Source: Aquatica leii (lineage: Eukaryota > Arthropoda > Insecta > Coleoptera > Lampyridae). From it: a stretch of DNA of 64,000 nt. The notes under the pieces are model-generated. The model was not told the DNA's origin, searched no databases, and saw nothing but the letters and a program-made list of their open reading frames with translations. The position numbers and the translations under genes were made by a program. Position 1 is the first letter of the stretch. Each line of letters starts with the position of its first letter. Positions 11,521 through 22,504 of this stretch are shown here, one piece after another. Where the stretch lies: positions 88,227,912-88,291,911 of the forward strand of contig CM069436.1 in assembly GCA_035610365.1 (NCBI GenBank). Reading direction: 5' to 3'.

Positions 11521-12000
11521 TTAACAAAACTGAGGCTAAACGCCATCTCGTAGGAACGGAGCTACGTACGAGTTAATCCACATGTAGGAAACTATGAAGT
11601 TGTTAGTTAGATAGTAAATATTACAACCGCGAATTTCAAAAAATGTATTTGAATTATACGCGGCATAATATTTCTAACTGTACTACGAAAGTGCAAAAAT
11701 TTGTTTATATAATTGCAGAAACCATCTTAGAGACCAGTGGACAGCTGTTTCGTCCTATTTGGACTCCTCAGCACTGGAATACTCTAAAGCAGTTTCCACA
11801 ACTATATAAAACAAATTGCCATAGTTTTAATCCCATTCGGGTGTTAATTGATTAACAAAACTGAGGCTAAACGCCATCTCGTAGGACTTTCGTAGTACAG
11901 TTAGAAATATTATGCCGCGTATAATTCAAATACATTTTTTGAAATTCGCGGTTGTAATATTTACTATCTAACTAACAACTTCATAGTTTCCTACATGTGG
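11521..12000. mobile_element. 480-bp hammerhead-bearing insertion with 11-bp target duplication
   Basis: Flanked by the direct repeat ATTATTTAGGA (11510-11520 and 12001-12011), and missing at the matching place in repeat copy A, so it is a discrete insertion. Inside are a 37-bp direct repeat (11519-11555 and 11850-11886), a 119-bp inverted repeat without a mismatch (11574-11692 and 11886-12004, reaching a few bases into the right duplication), and a hammerhead motif between the arms. It has no coding capacity. The 11-12-bp duplication, partial tandem copy and inverted terminal copy resemble Penelope-like elements and retrozymes; class assignment is inference. Confidence 0.7.
11734..11777 (-). 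ncRNA. Type I hammerhead ribozyme motif, complete
   Basis: On the minus strand the parts in order are: stem I CCAGTG; core CTGAGGA (fits CTGANGA, where position 7 may be any base); stem II GTCC, loop AAATA, GGAC; core GAAA; minimal stem III ACAG/CTGT without a proper loop; cleavage-site C; then CACTGG closing stem I. Every pair in stems I and II is Watson-Crick. The tiny stem III is typical of type I motifs in animal retroelements and satellites, which act best as dimers. Self-cleavage is predicted, not shown. Confidence 0.8.
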
Positions 12001-12107
12001 ATTATTTAGGATGTTAAAACTTATATCATCGTGCTTAGTTAAGTCCAAACTAAATCATTTAAGTTTAGAACGTGTGATAAACAGCTAAAAAGTGTGCCAC
12101 TCGCAAA

Positions 12108-12295
12108 GGTAATCCGGGAGTGATCCAACGCGATATCTGGGCTGTCCAGTTATACCGGGGTCATCCAAAGGTTATCTGAGGTTATCCAAAAGTTATCCGA
12201 GATTATCCAAGGATTATACGAGGTTAACTAAGAGGTATTGGAGGTAATCCAAAGGTTGTACTAGATAATCCAAAGGTTAGACGAGGTAATCCAAA
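12108..12295. repeat. 21-bp minisatellite, about nine degenerate units
   Basis: From 12149 the units are exactly 21 bp, with a consensus near GGTTATCCGAGGTTATCCAAA. Unit starts are 12149, 12170, 12191, 12212, 12233, 12254 and 12275, with two looser units before. Each unit is itself a near-duplication of ~10.5 bp (GGTTATCCGA / GGTTATCCAAA). It abuts the gypsy fragment that starts near 12565. Confidence 0.85.
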
Positions 12296-12564
12296 GAAAT
12301 ATCCGAGAAAATATCACATTGTACGAAACAATTTAACTTAGTTCATATATGAATTCGACAATATTCGTGTACAATCGCTACTCATCTACTCTATGATTGG
12401 AATGCACACTAACCGGTTTGCGTTCATAGGTGTGGGTGCGTGCGCGCGCACCATGTTCGTAAGTATTTATTGCACATAAATACGGTGAATACCTTTGTAT
12501 AATTAGGAATTAACGTTACAAGATGTTTATGATTTGGAGAGGTTGCTGTTTTTCTAAGTTGCTT

Positions 12565-14953
12565 ATCGACGTGGCCGAAAAAGACAGCTGCCCTTTACCG
12601 AGAATTTACGATACGTTAGACACCCTGTCAGGATCCCAGTAGTTTTCCACGTTGGATTTAAAAAGTGGTTACTGGTAGAATTGGTACCTAAGGTACGTGA
12701 AAAAAAGCTTTTACGATTGAAACTGGTTTTGTGGTAGTTCATTATAATGCGCTGCGGCCTGTGTAACTCTCATGCAACGTTCGAGCGTTTGATGGAAACC
12801 ATCTTGTGCGGACTGTCTTGGAAGACGTGCTTGGTTTACCTAGACGACGTAATCGTGGTTGGAAGATCGTTTGAAGAACACTTGAACAACTTGAAAGAAG
12901 TGTTATAACGACTACGTAGGGCAAATCTAAAACTGATCCCAAAGCATTATTATTAGGGTTAAGATGTATTTAAGAAGGAACTGCAACATCTTGACCACGT
13001 CGTATCTAGAAATGAAGTAAAGGCTGGCGCAGACAAAATCCAAGCAATGCAAGCATGGCCAAGACCAATCGACAAACATTAGGTTCGAAGTTTCCTATTA
13101 TAGACGATTTGTACTCGGATTTGCTAATATTGCCAAAGCTTTGACGAAAGTGACCAAAGAAAAAATATTATATTAAATGGAATGAAGCCTTCGAAAACAC
13201 TTTTGATCAGCTAAAACAGGTCCTAGGCAAGTTATCCAAGAAAATACGGAAAGTTTGTTTTGGATACCGATGCAAGTAATCTGGTCATAAGTGGTCCTTT
13301 CACAAGTGCAAAATGGACAAAAAAGTCATCGCGCATTTAAGTAAAGTTTTGTCCATGCAAAAAAGGAATAATTGCGTGACTAGAAGACAACTAAGGACAG
13401 ATCAAGCTGCTTTAAAATTGCTATTTCAGTTACGTAAAGTGAATGCTTTAGGCAGAAATATCAAAGCTTACTGGGCGCAGTGGGACTCTTTGAGAGTAGA
13501 AGCTTGTCGTCTTAAGCGATACCTAGAGAGTGTCGGGGCACGGAAAACAGACTGCAGTTGGTAATGCCAAAAATACGGGTGACACAAGTGTTGAAGCGTC
13601 TGCACGATACTACATCAGGAGGACACTTTGGCGTAAAGAAGACATTGGGGAAAGTTCGAGAAAGATTCTACTAGGTGAACTGCAAAAAAGACGTCATGAA
13701 ATGGTGCCGTAAATGAACGGTCTACGCATCAGGAAATGGTGCAGCGAAAAAGCGCAAAGCACCAATAAAACAGTATAACGAGAGAAGCCGTTTAGAAAGA
13801 GTAGCAATTGACATCGCAGGGCCGTTCCCAGAAACTGATTCGAGAAACAAATACATCTTGGTGGCGATAGATTATTTCACGAAATGGACGGAAGCTTACA
13901 CCATACCCAATCAAAAAGCAGCTACAGTCGCAAACGTATTAGTGTTTCGTTGGAATTACTCTCCGACCAAGGCCGCAACTTTGAGTCTGGGTTGTTTTAA
14001 GAAGCTTGCCGAATGTTGAGAATTAAGAAAACTAGGACGACGCCTGTCCATCTCCAATGATAACATGGTTGAACGGATCAATCGAACAAGGGGAAAGTAC
14101 TTAGCCAAACTTGTGTCTGTACACCAAAGAGACTGGAATCAGTACTTGAACCTTTTCCTAACGACATATCAATCATCTGTTCACGAAAGCACAGGCCAAC
14201 ATCACTCTGTGTAATGCTCGGTCGCAAAATCCGACTGCCATGCGATTTCCAATTTCGACGAAAACCGGAAGAGAAAGTTGCTGGAGAAGGCTACGTCAGC
14301 AAGCTGACGAAGAGGCTAGACGAAGTAAATGAAGCAGTCCGTAAAAATACACAAATCGCCAACGACAGAATGAAGACCAGATATGACGTCAAGACACAAA
14401 ATGGTAGGTTTCAACCTGACGACATGGTGTGTAATACCCAAAGAAGACGTGATTTGTCGCTGAAGCTGTAGAAGCAATGAGAAGGTCCTTATGAAGTCAT
14501 GCAGCGTATTAATGCATTCGAAAACCACCCAGAGGTAAGCCAATACTGGCCCACATCGATCGTCTAGCCCCGTTTGCTGGGGATAACAACGTTACGCAAG
14601 TTCAGGTCCGAACCAGAGTAATAACTAGCAGAACCAGAAATCAAGTCGAAGGAATGGACGATAAGTAAGCGGAGGAGCATATACGGAGGTTCCGGAAAGG
14701 CTAGGTTCGGAGTTACAACCGAGAAACAACAAGACCTGTTCCAAACAAGAAAAGTTTACGCCATCGCACATTGCGTGAGCGAGGATCTTGACATGTCCAG
14801 AGGGGTGGCAGTCGTATTTAAAAAAAAGTGCGAACGACTAGATGAATTACGAAGACAGCATCCGGCGGTCGGACAAATTTTCAAACTACGTGGTGATCGA
14901 CGCTTTGTTTTCTATGCGGTCACCAAGAAGTACTCACGTACACACGCCTCGCA
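12565..14953 (+). pseudogene. 412-like gypsy pol fragment (RT, RNase H, IN, macrodomain)
   Basis: A decayed plus-strand copy of the pol found at 26482-32819. In order: RT with an intact YLDD box (12837-12848); a residual RNase H piece (near 13260-13440) with a large deletion; the integrase zinc module (13550-13740) and core with the second aspartate (SDQGR near 13965) and the glutamate (MVERINRT near 14065) preserved; the integrase C-terminus (14214-14600); and the macrodomain N-half at 14745-14953 (AHCVSEDLDMSRG, FYAVTKKYS). There are many frameshifts and stops. No LTR, gag or protease is attached. A short CAGCTAA is found on each side of the block (near 12082 and 14955). Confidence 0.85.
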
Positions 14954-15251
14954 AGCAGCTAATCTAATGGATTAAATCCCTTCATGCACTTTACAAATCC
15001 AATGCAACGCTGTTTGCACATGCTTCAAACGTAAAACTGAGATTTCAGCACATTTCAGATCTAGAGACTGAATCCACAAGGGATATGTTCAGCTTTCTTT
15101 AAAGAAATCATATGAAGAAACACTCTTTAAACAACTACGTCAATCTTGTGGATTCCCTATCGTCCGACAGCGATTAATTTTTCCGATAGCCAGAAGCCTC
15201 GAATTTTATTCGTTATTAATGACAATTTTATTCGAATAATGCCCATCTCTG

Positions 15252-18190
15252 ATATTCATCTAGACAGAATTGACTGTAATCGATTACATAGAAACTGCAA
15301 GTCATAAAAATGTGTTGATTATTGAATTACCCATTTTTATTTGCACTATATTCAAAGCTTCTATAATAATAAAAAGATGTAATATAATAACTATGAAGAT
15401 GAAAGCCAGAAATAGGTAAATAACAAGTCGTATGAAAACAAGCTCCTGATGTTCTTAGAAAAGAAGAAGAAAAAGTGATTGCATAAAAACGGATGTAACG
15501 ATACCAACGAATTTAAAAGAAGTAGGTACTTAAATTAATTTTTTTTTCGGTTAAGCAGTAGTTCGAAGTCGATATTGCTTTTCTTACATTTTATATTAAA
15601 ACTGATATTTTCGGGTTTCAGCGTTGCACTTGCAACAGAAATATTCAAGGCGCTTTTTAATTTTCTCGGATTTAATAATGAACAAAAAAAATACGAACCT
15701 TATATGGTGTTTAATATGTTTTTCTCTAACACTAACATTAGCCGAATAAAAATAAACACACGTGATGGAAAAAGGTTAAAGTAATCCATCTGAACGCAAT
15801 TTAATTGATTTGCAAGCGAAACTTTCATTATATCGACATGACTCAACATAGACTATCAGTAGAGATAAAATTAAAATAAAATAATTGTTCGTCTGTCGTG
15901 TTATAGTACAATGCACCCACATTCTAACCTAACAAATATACAAAAACATAAACATACCTCGACTATTCCATTCAAAAAGAACGACGAGCTGTAGGTTTGC
16001 GGTGGAAAAAGAGTAGCAACGTCTGTCATTTTCTTAGTTAATTTTATTCACTATTATCAAAAATCACTAATTGAATGAATAAATAAACACGAAGAAGTGA
16101 ATGAACGAATAGTTGTCACGAGCAACACTGTATACGGTACACGAGTACACTCGCAGCTTGAAGTAATGCATCAGCCTTTCTGTTCGGGCATGCTCGCCCC
16201 TCTCCACATTATTTATTCCAAGTAATAATTAGTAATTTAATTAACATGTAATTTTACTCCGTTCATTTAAATAACTATAAAGTAAAATTTACATTTTTTA
16301 CTGGTCGACAATTCGATACACCATAAACGAATAACGCGTAAATAAAACTGACCTGCATTTATAAAAAAAAATTAACTTATGATTTACATACAAATTTAGA
16401 CGAAAATATTTAAAATAATGTCATTCCTTCTGAAATAATTTTTCATATTCATAAAAACAAACCCTTCCCTTTTAATTAACATATAAATTAATAACTTGTC
16501 GGTTATTACTGTTCCGGAATACATTTTTGGTCTCTTAAATTTCCTTGATCTGTCATCTGAAGTGAGGTTCTTTTTCAACATATGTATATCAATGTTAGTG
16601 TTCTATTTTCTTTAGTGTCTTATTTGTCTTTTACATCTTGGAAACGTTTTCCTTGTTCCTCGCAAAAATATAAAGGATGAACTTTTGATAGTGTGAGCGT
16701 TGATCTCGCATTTGCTTGATTGACGTTGTTCCTCCGTTTAAAGTAAATATTTAAAAGTATGCATTACATTTTCAATTACGCACAGAATGTCGTTAGTATG
16801 TTTCTTTTTTTACCGCCGATTCTCAGTCTTCTGAAGGTTCTGACCGCAACTTCCGTGTTTTTAACTAAAAGACGTCGACTGCAATCCCAAGATCTTGCTT
16901 TATACTCTTATCGATTTCTTACGACGTTTCGTTGCATCCACTTCGATTGCTATCTTTCGTACCATTGCTCGATATAGTTTAATGTCTCTTGTTCTCGTTA
17001 GGATTTCGGTACCTATATAGAACACCATCGTCGTGTTTGGGTGTTTGCCAAAAATTGGCGACAAAAGCTAGATTTTTTTTAACTATTAAAAACAAACTCA
17101 AAAGCGTCATAAATTTTCAGATACGATAAACGCAGTTGTAACGTGAATGCGACACCAGCTAGTTTCCTCTCAAGAACAGATCTTTTCGAACGCTTAAGAA
17201 ATCTACCCTGAATTGAGACCTTTCAACACTTGTTCTTTCACACGCAATGCTTGGTCCACGTTTTCAAAACTAGATTTACTTCTCTTGTAGAATTAACTTT
17301 ACAATCTCTTGAAGATTGTCGCTTTGGCGAATTTTTCTGAAATCTGCAAAAAGCTGATCATGTTATGTTATAAGTAAATATTTTTGAACTACATTTTCTT
17401 GGTATATGTAACTTCAAACGTCTGGGTTCCATTCTAATTCAATCTTGTTCAGCTAATAGTGCAGTTGACGTTCTAAAAGACTATAAAAGAGCAGGGTACA
17501 ACTTACTCTGCAGTTAAAAAACCAGTAGAAAACAAATTCAACATATAAATAAAAAATGACGGACGGCTACCTATGCCACAAATTTCCAATTGGCATAAAC
17601 AAAAACTGTACATTTTACTGTTGTTTTAAACTAAACCGTGACGTAAATCTGAGATTATAATCTCTGAGAAATCATTATCAGCTTAATTTTTTTATATGGC
17701 TACAAAAAACACCCTGTATTCGGTAGAACTCTTTATTAAAAATTTAACGATGTATCACACAATATGGGCCAAAAATATAAAATAATAAATTTTAATGTTT
17801 TCTTATTTTTTAATCTAGTAGGCGCTGAAACAAAATGTCAAAAAATCAAATAAATTGCCATTATTTTCTAGACACAAATGAGCTTTCTTTACAGCAGAAT
17901 TTAAAACATGGTCTAACCAGGACCATTAAAAACAGTGAAAACGTGTTTAAAAACATACGAAGACATTTTTTACTTAGCAGTGTTAAATAAATGGATTTTA
18001 ACTTAAAAGGGATGGTAAAATATTAAGTATCAGTTTTTATTAAAAATTAAAGGAGAGTATAAGAAACAGAACTTTATTTTATTTAGTAAACAACTTACTA
18101 ACTCGCTTAAAAACTTTTTCTGGAAAAATATAGGTAGGTATTATCATATTGGCGTGAGTAAATCAGTTAAGAGTTGTATGGTAGATTGCA
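15252..18190. other. AT-rich intergenic DNA, nothing recognised
   Basis: Nearly 3 kb of AT-rich sequence. Short open frames (for example 15575-15784 and 16759-16977) show no motif, no conserved cysteine or histidine pattern and no splice context, so I do not call them. Confidence 0.5.
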
Positions 18191-18610
18191 AATTTTAAAA
18201 GTTGTTTTTTACTTTTATTCTTATCCTTATTATTCAAATCCTCCACTGGAAACAATTTTCCAATTTAATATCGAAGGCTTCCACGGCCGGAATCTATACT
18301 AACATAAGAATGTCTTCCGGGTTTGGACCGTGTCATAGTTGCAACCGAAGCTGCCAACGTTTCGCCCACTTTCGTAAGGGGCTCCATCAGGGCGTGAGAT
18401 CAATCGCAAAACTCAAACAAGCAATCGAAATCTAACTAAGAACTTCTCAAAAGTTAGGTTATCCACTTGTAAAACAAGCCATAACCTAAACTATGAAAAG
18501 GTAAGAAAGAAAACGATAACCTGAAAAAGCAAACGAAAATCTAACAAAGAACCACTACTGAGTTAGGTAATCAACTTGTGAACCAAGCCAGATTCTAAAC
18601 TCCGTAGAAG

Positions 18611-19465
18611 CCCGACGGACTTCTAGGCCATTCTGTTTATCGCAAACCCACCCATACGGACAAATACCTTCATGCTTCGTCTCATCATCATCCTGCACAG
18701 AAACGTTCTGTTATTGAATCTTTGGTCCATCGTGCCTTTTCTATTTGTCAACCTGAGAATCTAGACTCTGAACTCCGTCATCTTACTAGAACCTTAGTGA
18801 ACAATGGTTATGTTAAGCGAGATATTCATAGAGCTATTAATCGTCGTTTACATCCACGTACTCGACTACCTAAGGACATTTCTACTCCCGAATCTAACCC
18901 GAAATTGGCCTTTTTACCCTACATTCACAAGGTTACAGATCAAATAGGGAAACTCCTTCGTAAGAATGGTATTAAACCCATATTCAACTCAACAGGCAAA
19001 ATCTTTCAGATTCTTCCTTCTCCCAAAGACAAATTTCCTACACTTTCATCTCAAGGTGTATACCAAATTCCCTGTTCTTGTGGTTTAGTCTACATTGGTG
19101 AAACCGGTCGTTCCGTCATTACTCGCATTTCAGAACATGATCGTTGTATAAGGAAAAGGTATACTTCCAAGTCTGCGGTCGCTGAACATCATTTTACTAC
19201 AGGTCACAAGATAGATTTTGATAATGTTTCGTTGATTGCCAAATCTCCATTCTTTTTCAACAGGAAATTCCGAGAAAGCATAGAAATCATCAAACACCCT
19301 AATAACTTCAATCGCGATAATGGTTTCGAAATATCCCTTCTTTGGTTCCCGGTTATTGGTCATTTATCAAAAACACGCCCCCTAGCAACCGTAACCCAAT
19401 CAGGGTCGAGCTTAATCATCCGTGACGATCCTTTTCCTTTAAATACGGAGACTATTTCTTCTTAA
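18611..19465 (+). pseudogene. PLE protein C-terminal part: RT tail and GIY-YIG endonuclease
   Basis: The open frame runs without a stop from the junction with the inverted left arm at 18611 to a TAA at 19463-19465 (284 codons plus stop); the start of the protein is missing. It begins in the RT thumb (YRKPTHTDKYLHA), continues through a linker (FLPYIHKVTDQIGKLL) and then the GIY-YIG nuclease: GVYQIPCSCG, VYIGETGRS, RISEHDR, and the downstream HHF and ESIEI segment. The CSCG and EH residues belong to the Penelope-specific zinc-binding version. The intact frame implies a fairly recent insertion. Confidence 0.85.
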
Positions 19466-19681
19466 GTCACTTCTACGGAGTTTAGAATCTGGCTTGGTTC
19501 ACAAGTTGATTACCTAACTCAGTAGTGGTTCTTTGTTAGATTTTCGTTTGCTTTTTCAGGTTATCGTTTTCTTTCTTACCTTTTCATAGTTTAGGTTATG
19601 GCTTGTTTTACAAGTGGATAACCTAACTTTTGAGAAGTTCTTAGTTAGATTTCGATTGCTTGTTTGAGTTTTGCGATTGAT

Positions 19682-19745
19682 CTCACGCCCTGATGAAGCC
19701 CCTTACGAAAGTGGGCGAAACGTTGGCAGCTTCGGTTGCAACTAT
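19682..19745 (+). ncRNA. Hammerhead-like core in PLE terminal repeat
   Basis: Plus strand: CTGATGA (19690-19696), a stem II of GCCC/GGGC, GAAA (19717-19720), then a stem III hairpin with a TTCG loop (strands near GTTGGCAGC and GTTGCAAC). The extra A between CTGATGA and GCCC and the lack of a good stem I make it weaker than the motif at 11734. Inverted copies lie in the left arm (near 18340-18410, core changed to CTGATGG) and in other PLE ends. Hammerheads in Penelope terminal repeats are known. Confidence 0.5.
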
Positions 19746-21340
19746 GACACGGTCCAAACCCGGAAGACATTCTTATGTTAGTATAAATTTTCCAATTACC
19801 TATCTGACCGTAAAAAAATAAGAATACATCCGGAATATCAAGAAAAGTATACATGAATCCAGAATTCGATTTGGTATTCTTGCTCCGTAAGAATGTTGCT
19901 TCTATCTCTTCTAGATTTTTATTGGTGTGTGTAACTTTTTCTATACAATTTTTTTTTTTTTGATTTGGAAGAACTCTGAGTTTCAAAATCGACAAACAAC
20001 CACTTAGACACTTTAATATCTTCTTTTTCTACTAGATAAACGTCATTGAAAAATGTCAAATGTTTTAAAACTCCATGCTCTTTAACTCTCTCGGTACATG
20101 CTCTTCATCTTAAATTCCATATTCTTCGATTTTGTCTTCTTGATAACATTCATCTGGTAATGCTTCCTCTTCCCCAAAACCTTTCGAGTCAATACTGCTG
20201 TTACTGTCATAAAGCGACACCTTTACTTCACTGTCACTGAAATCAGTAGCACGTACACTTTTTCCTGCAGAAATAGCATTTTTTTGCGTCTCTTCTTTTC
20301 AACGGTTTCACCATACCTGTATCGCATGCTCTTTAATAGATTCACCACAGAATCATTGACAGAATCTGCTGGATCATCATCATGTAACTGCTCTTTTTAT
20401 AGCTTCGACAGAACCTCTTTACAATTCCACATTTTTTGAAAACCGATTGTATATTTTTAAATTGATTCGACTATTTTGTTCATCAGATGCTTCAGTAGGT
20501 GGGGAAACCTATTCTTGGGTATGCTTGCACTCTTCTACCTGTCGCCCATCTTCTCCAAACCGTTTTCGGTAGTCTGATGGAGGTCACGCCAAATAGCTGT
20601 CATATGTCTAGAGTTAGGCGGCAAAAGTTTTTGCAGACGGGAATTGCAATCCTTTCGACCAGTCTTTAAAAGAGCTAGACTCGAACCACCCACTTGCACT
20701 TCTGTTGTACCGTACTCCTTTCGGCCTTCCAATGGTCCAAGATGTATACATATTGTGCGGTTTATAAACAACATAGATGGGCAATCATTTCTCAGCTACT
20801 GTAGCTGAAAATTAAATTAAAGTTGCGATTTTGCTGTCTTTTACGACCAGGGTCATCACTAAGGTTGGTTGCGTAGCTGGAACATCTCGTAATTCTAATA
20901 TTATGTGATCGAAATACACATTTAATTCTTCTACGGAAACATTGCCTCGCGATCGTTTTATGTTTTGACCAAGCTTGGTCCTTTCATAAAACTGTATACT
21001 ATAAATCACGACTTGGTAAGTTATTTTTGCATTTCGTAACAAATTTTTTTCTACTGTCAAGATAATTTTTGGTCACCTTCTTTAGATCATAGTGGTCTAA
21101 GAGGTAGTTCCAATTGCTACATGTTATTAGTTAAGTCACAGCCAGTGATTCTTCTGCAAATGACAGTACCGTTTATGACATTGCCGATTTAGAACGGTAT
21201 AGTGGATTCCGTATTTCTCAGTTTGCCTATAACAGAGTTGTCTCCATTGAATAGATTCAAGCGCCCCGAGTTTATCTTGCACGGGTTTTTTGTACCGTTT
21301 GCTCCTGGGGTCTTCTTTATACTCTCTGAGCATCTTTGTG

Positions 21341-22504
21341 TATTAAAAACCAAAAAAAAAACATCCAAAAAACACAGGGCATTCTCGAAAATTACAATAA
21401 ATAAAGCTTATTATGACAAAGATTTGATGTTCTTACTAGAGTGCTTCCTTTAGATTATAATAACGTTTAACGGACAAAACTTGGCGAGTAAAATCACTGG
21501 CACCTAAACAACTGAATTGGCAGTGTTGCCAACCTTTCAAAAGTGTGTGTACTCATGTTGACAAACTTATATAAAGACACAAAATGTATACGGTTGAACT
21601 TCGTAAGAAACAAAAATACTGTAGAATTTACAATAACTTTGTCCACTTTTGCTTCTATTCACCCTCTGCACTTTCTATTCGCCTCGTTCTACGGTACGTA
21701 ATTCAAAAATCTTAAAAATTGGTGCACGACGCTTATGAAATAGCGGTGCAAGCTTTACGTTTAGAGTTTAACTGCACAACAGCAATAGTAAAAAGTTGTG
21801 AAAAGTTTAAGCAGTTAGAAGAAATATTATCTATGAATTTCTATACAATATATCACAGCTGAAAGATGATGCGTACAAACCTTTTTTAGAAGACTGTATC
21901 AGGCTTGAAAAATGTTTAACACACCAAGATTCTAAGAATGCTAAAGGATTGAACGTTTTGGGGAAATTCAAGCAAGAAGAGTACCCAGGGCTGAAGCCTT
22001 GATGATGTATTCAACTACGGCAACAAGCTTACTGACAGTGTGCTTTTGTTTCGGGCTTTGAGAATCATGTTCACCTTACCGTATATTTGGGCAGTTTCTC
22101 CAAACAAAAACTAATCAAGACATAACTTCGCTCTACAATGACGAAGCATCATTCGAAAAAAGAAAATTAAAAAAACATATGATTAAATTGTTTATTTTGA
22201 GAATAAAAAATGAATTCTAATTTTTTTAAATAGGATTCTGGAAGGATCAACAAATAAGTGTTTGTCCACGGCGCCAGAACTATAAAATATAGAAAAAATA
22301 TATAAACAAGTAATAGAAAAACAATAATTGGAAGAAATTATGATACAAAAAACATGTTCATACTTGTTAGCATATGGGAATGACTTGATTATAGATTACA
22401 ATTATAAACGACTTTTGACTTAGATCCCGTCATAATTGAACACTCAGACTTTTTAGGCTTGGTTCTAGTCTTTCTTTGAAAGCGTAAACAAGAAGTAGAA
22501 CTTG
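21341..22504. other. Unrecognised sequence, some coding-like character
   Basis: No gene called. The plus strand at 21740-22090 reads as broken coding-like blocks (for example FNCTTAIVKSCEKFKQLEE and GNKLTDSVLLFRALRIMF) interrupted by stops. I do not recognise the family. Confidence 0.35.

Larger units (their letters stand above)
10856..15251. repeat. Non-coding repeat copy B, interrupted by two insertions
   Basis: Second copy of the repeat at 8933-10744. It is split by the 480-bp element at 11521-12000 and by the block 12092-14953 (minisatellite plus gypsy fragment). Its right end, CAGAGATGGGCATTATTCG on the minus strand, matches copy A. Confidence 0.6.
18266..19785 (+). mobile_element. Penelope-like element, 5'-truncated, 12-bp target duplication
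   Basis: Flanked by the 12-bp direct repeat AATTTTCCAATT (18254-18265 and 19786-19797) inside the pogo-like gene. It has a right 320-bp non-coding terminal part (19466-19785), an inverted copy of it at the left (about 18290-18610), and a 5'-truncated open frame ending in a GIY-YIG endonuclease between them. The outermost left bases include GGCTTCCACGGCCGGAATC, which also sits inverted at the right end of the PLE at 33041-33464. The inverted leader with truncated body is a typical Penelope arrangement. Confidence 0.85.
18195..21340 (-). pseudogene. pogo/Tigger-like DDE transposase, broken, split by a PLE
   Basis: Minus strand. The N-terminus at 21333-21140 has the psq-type helix-turn-helix signature (DPRSKRYKKP, then EKYGIHYTVLNRQ). 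A later frame near 20860-20900 reads TNLSDDPGRK, as in the DDE_1 core of pogo/jerky-like transposases. 20535-20774 and the following frames give the C-terminal third (WRDL, FPHLLKHLMNKI, GFQKMWNCKEVLSKL), and 19800-19990 gives FLRSKNTKSNSGFMYTF. Multiple frameshifts break it. The PLE at 18266-19785 interrupts the last codons, which resume at about 18195-18265. Confidence 0.7.

Noticed and set aside
12108..12295. CRISPR-like array
   Set aside because: Units are contiguous with no spacers, in a eukaryotic genome. It is a minisatellite.
18202..18435. 77-codon ORF repeated at 19645-19995 (minus strand)
   Set aside because: Both are readings across the inverted PLE terminal repeats, which are non-coding and contain the hammerhead-like core.
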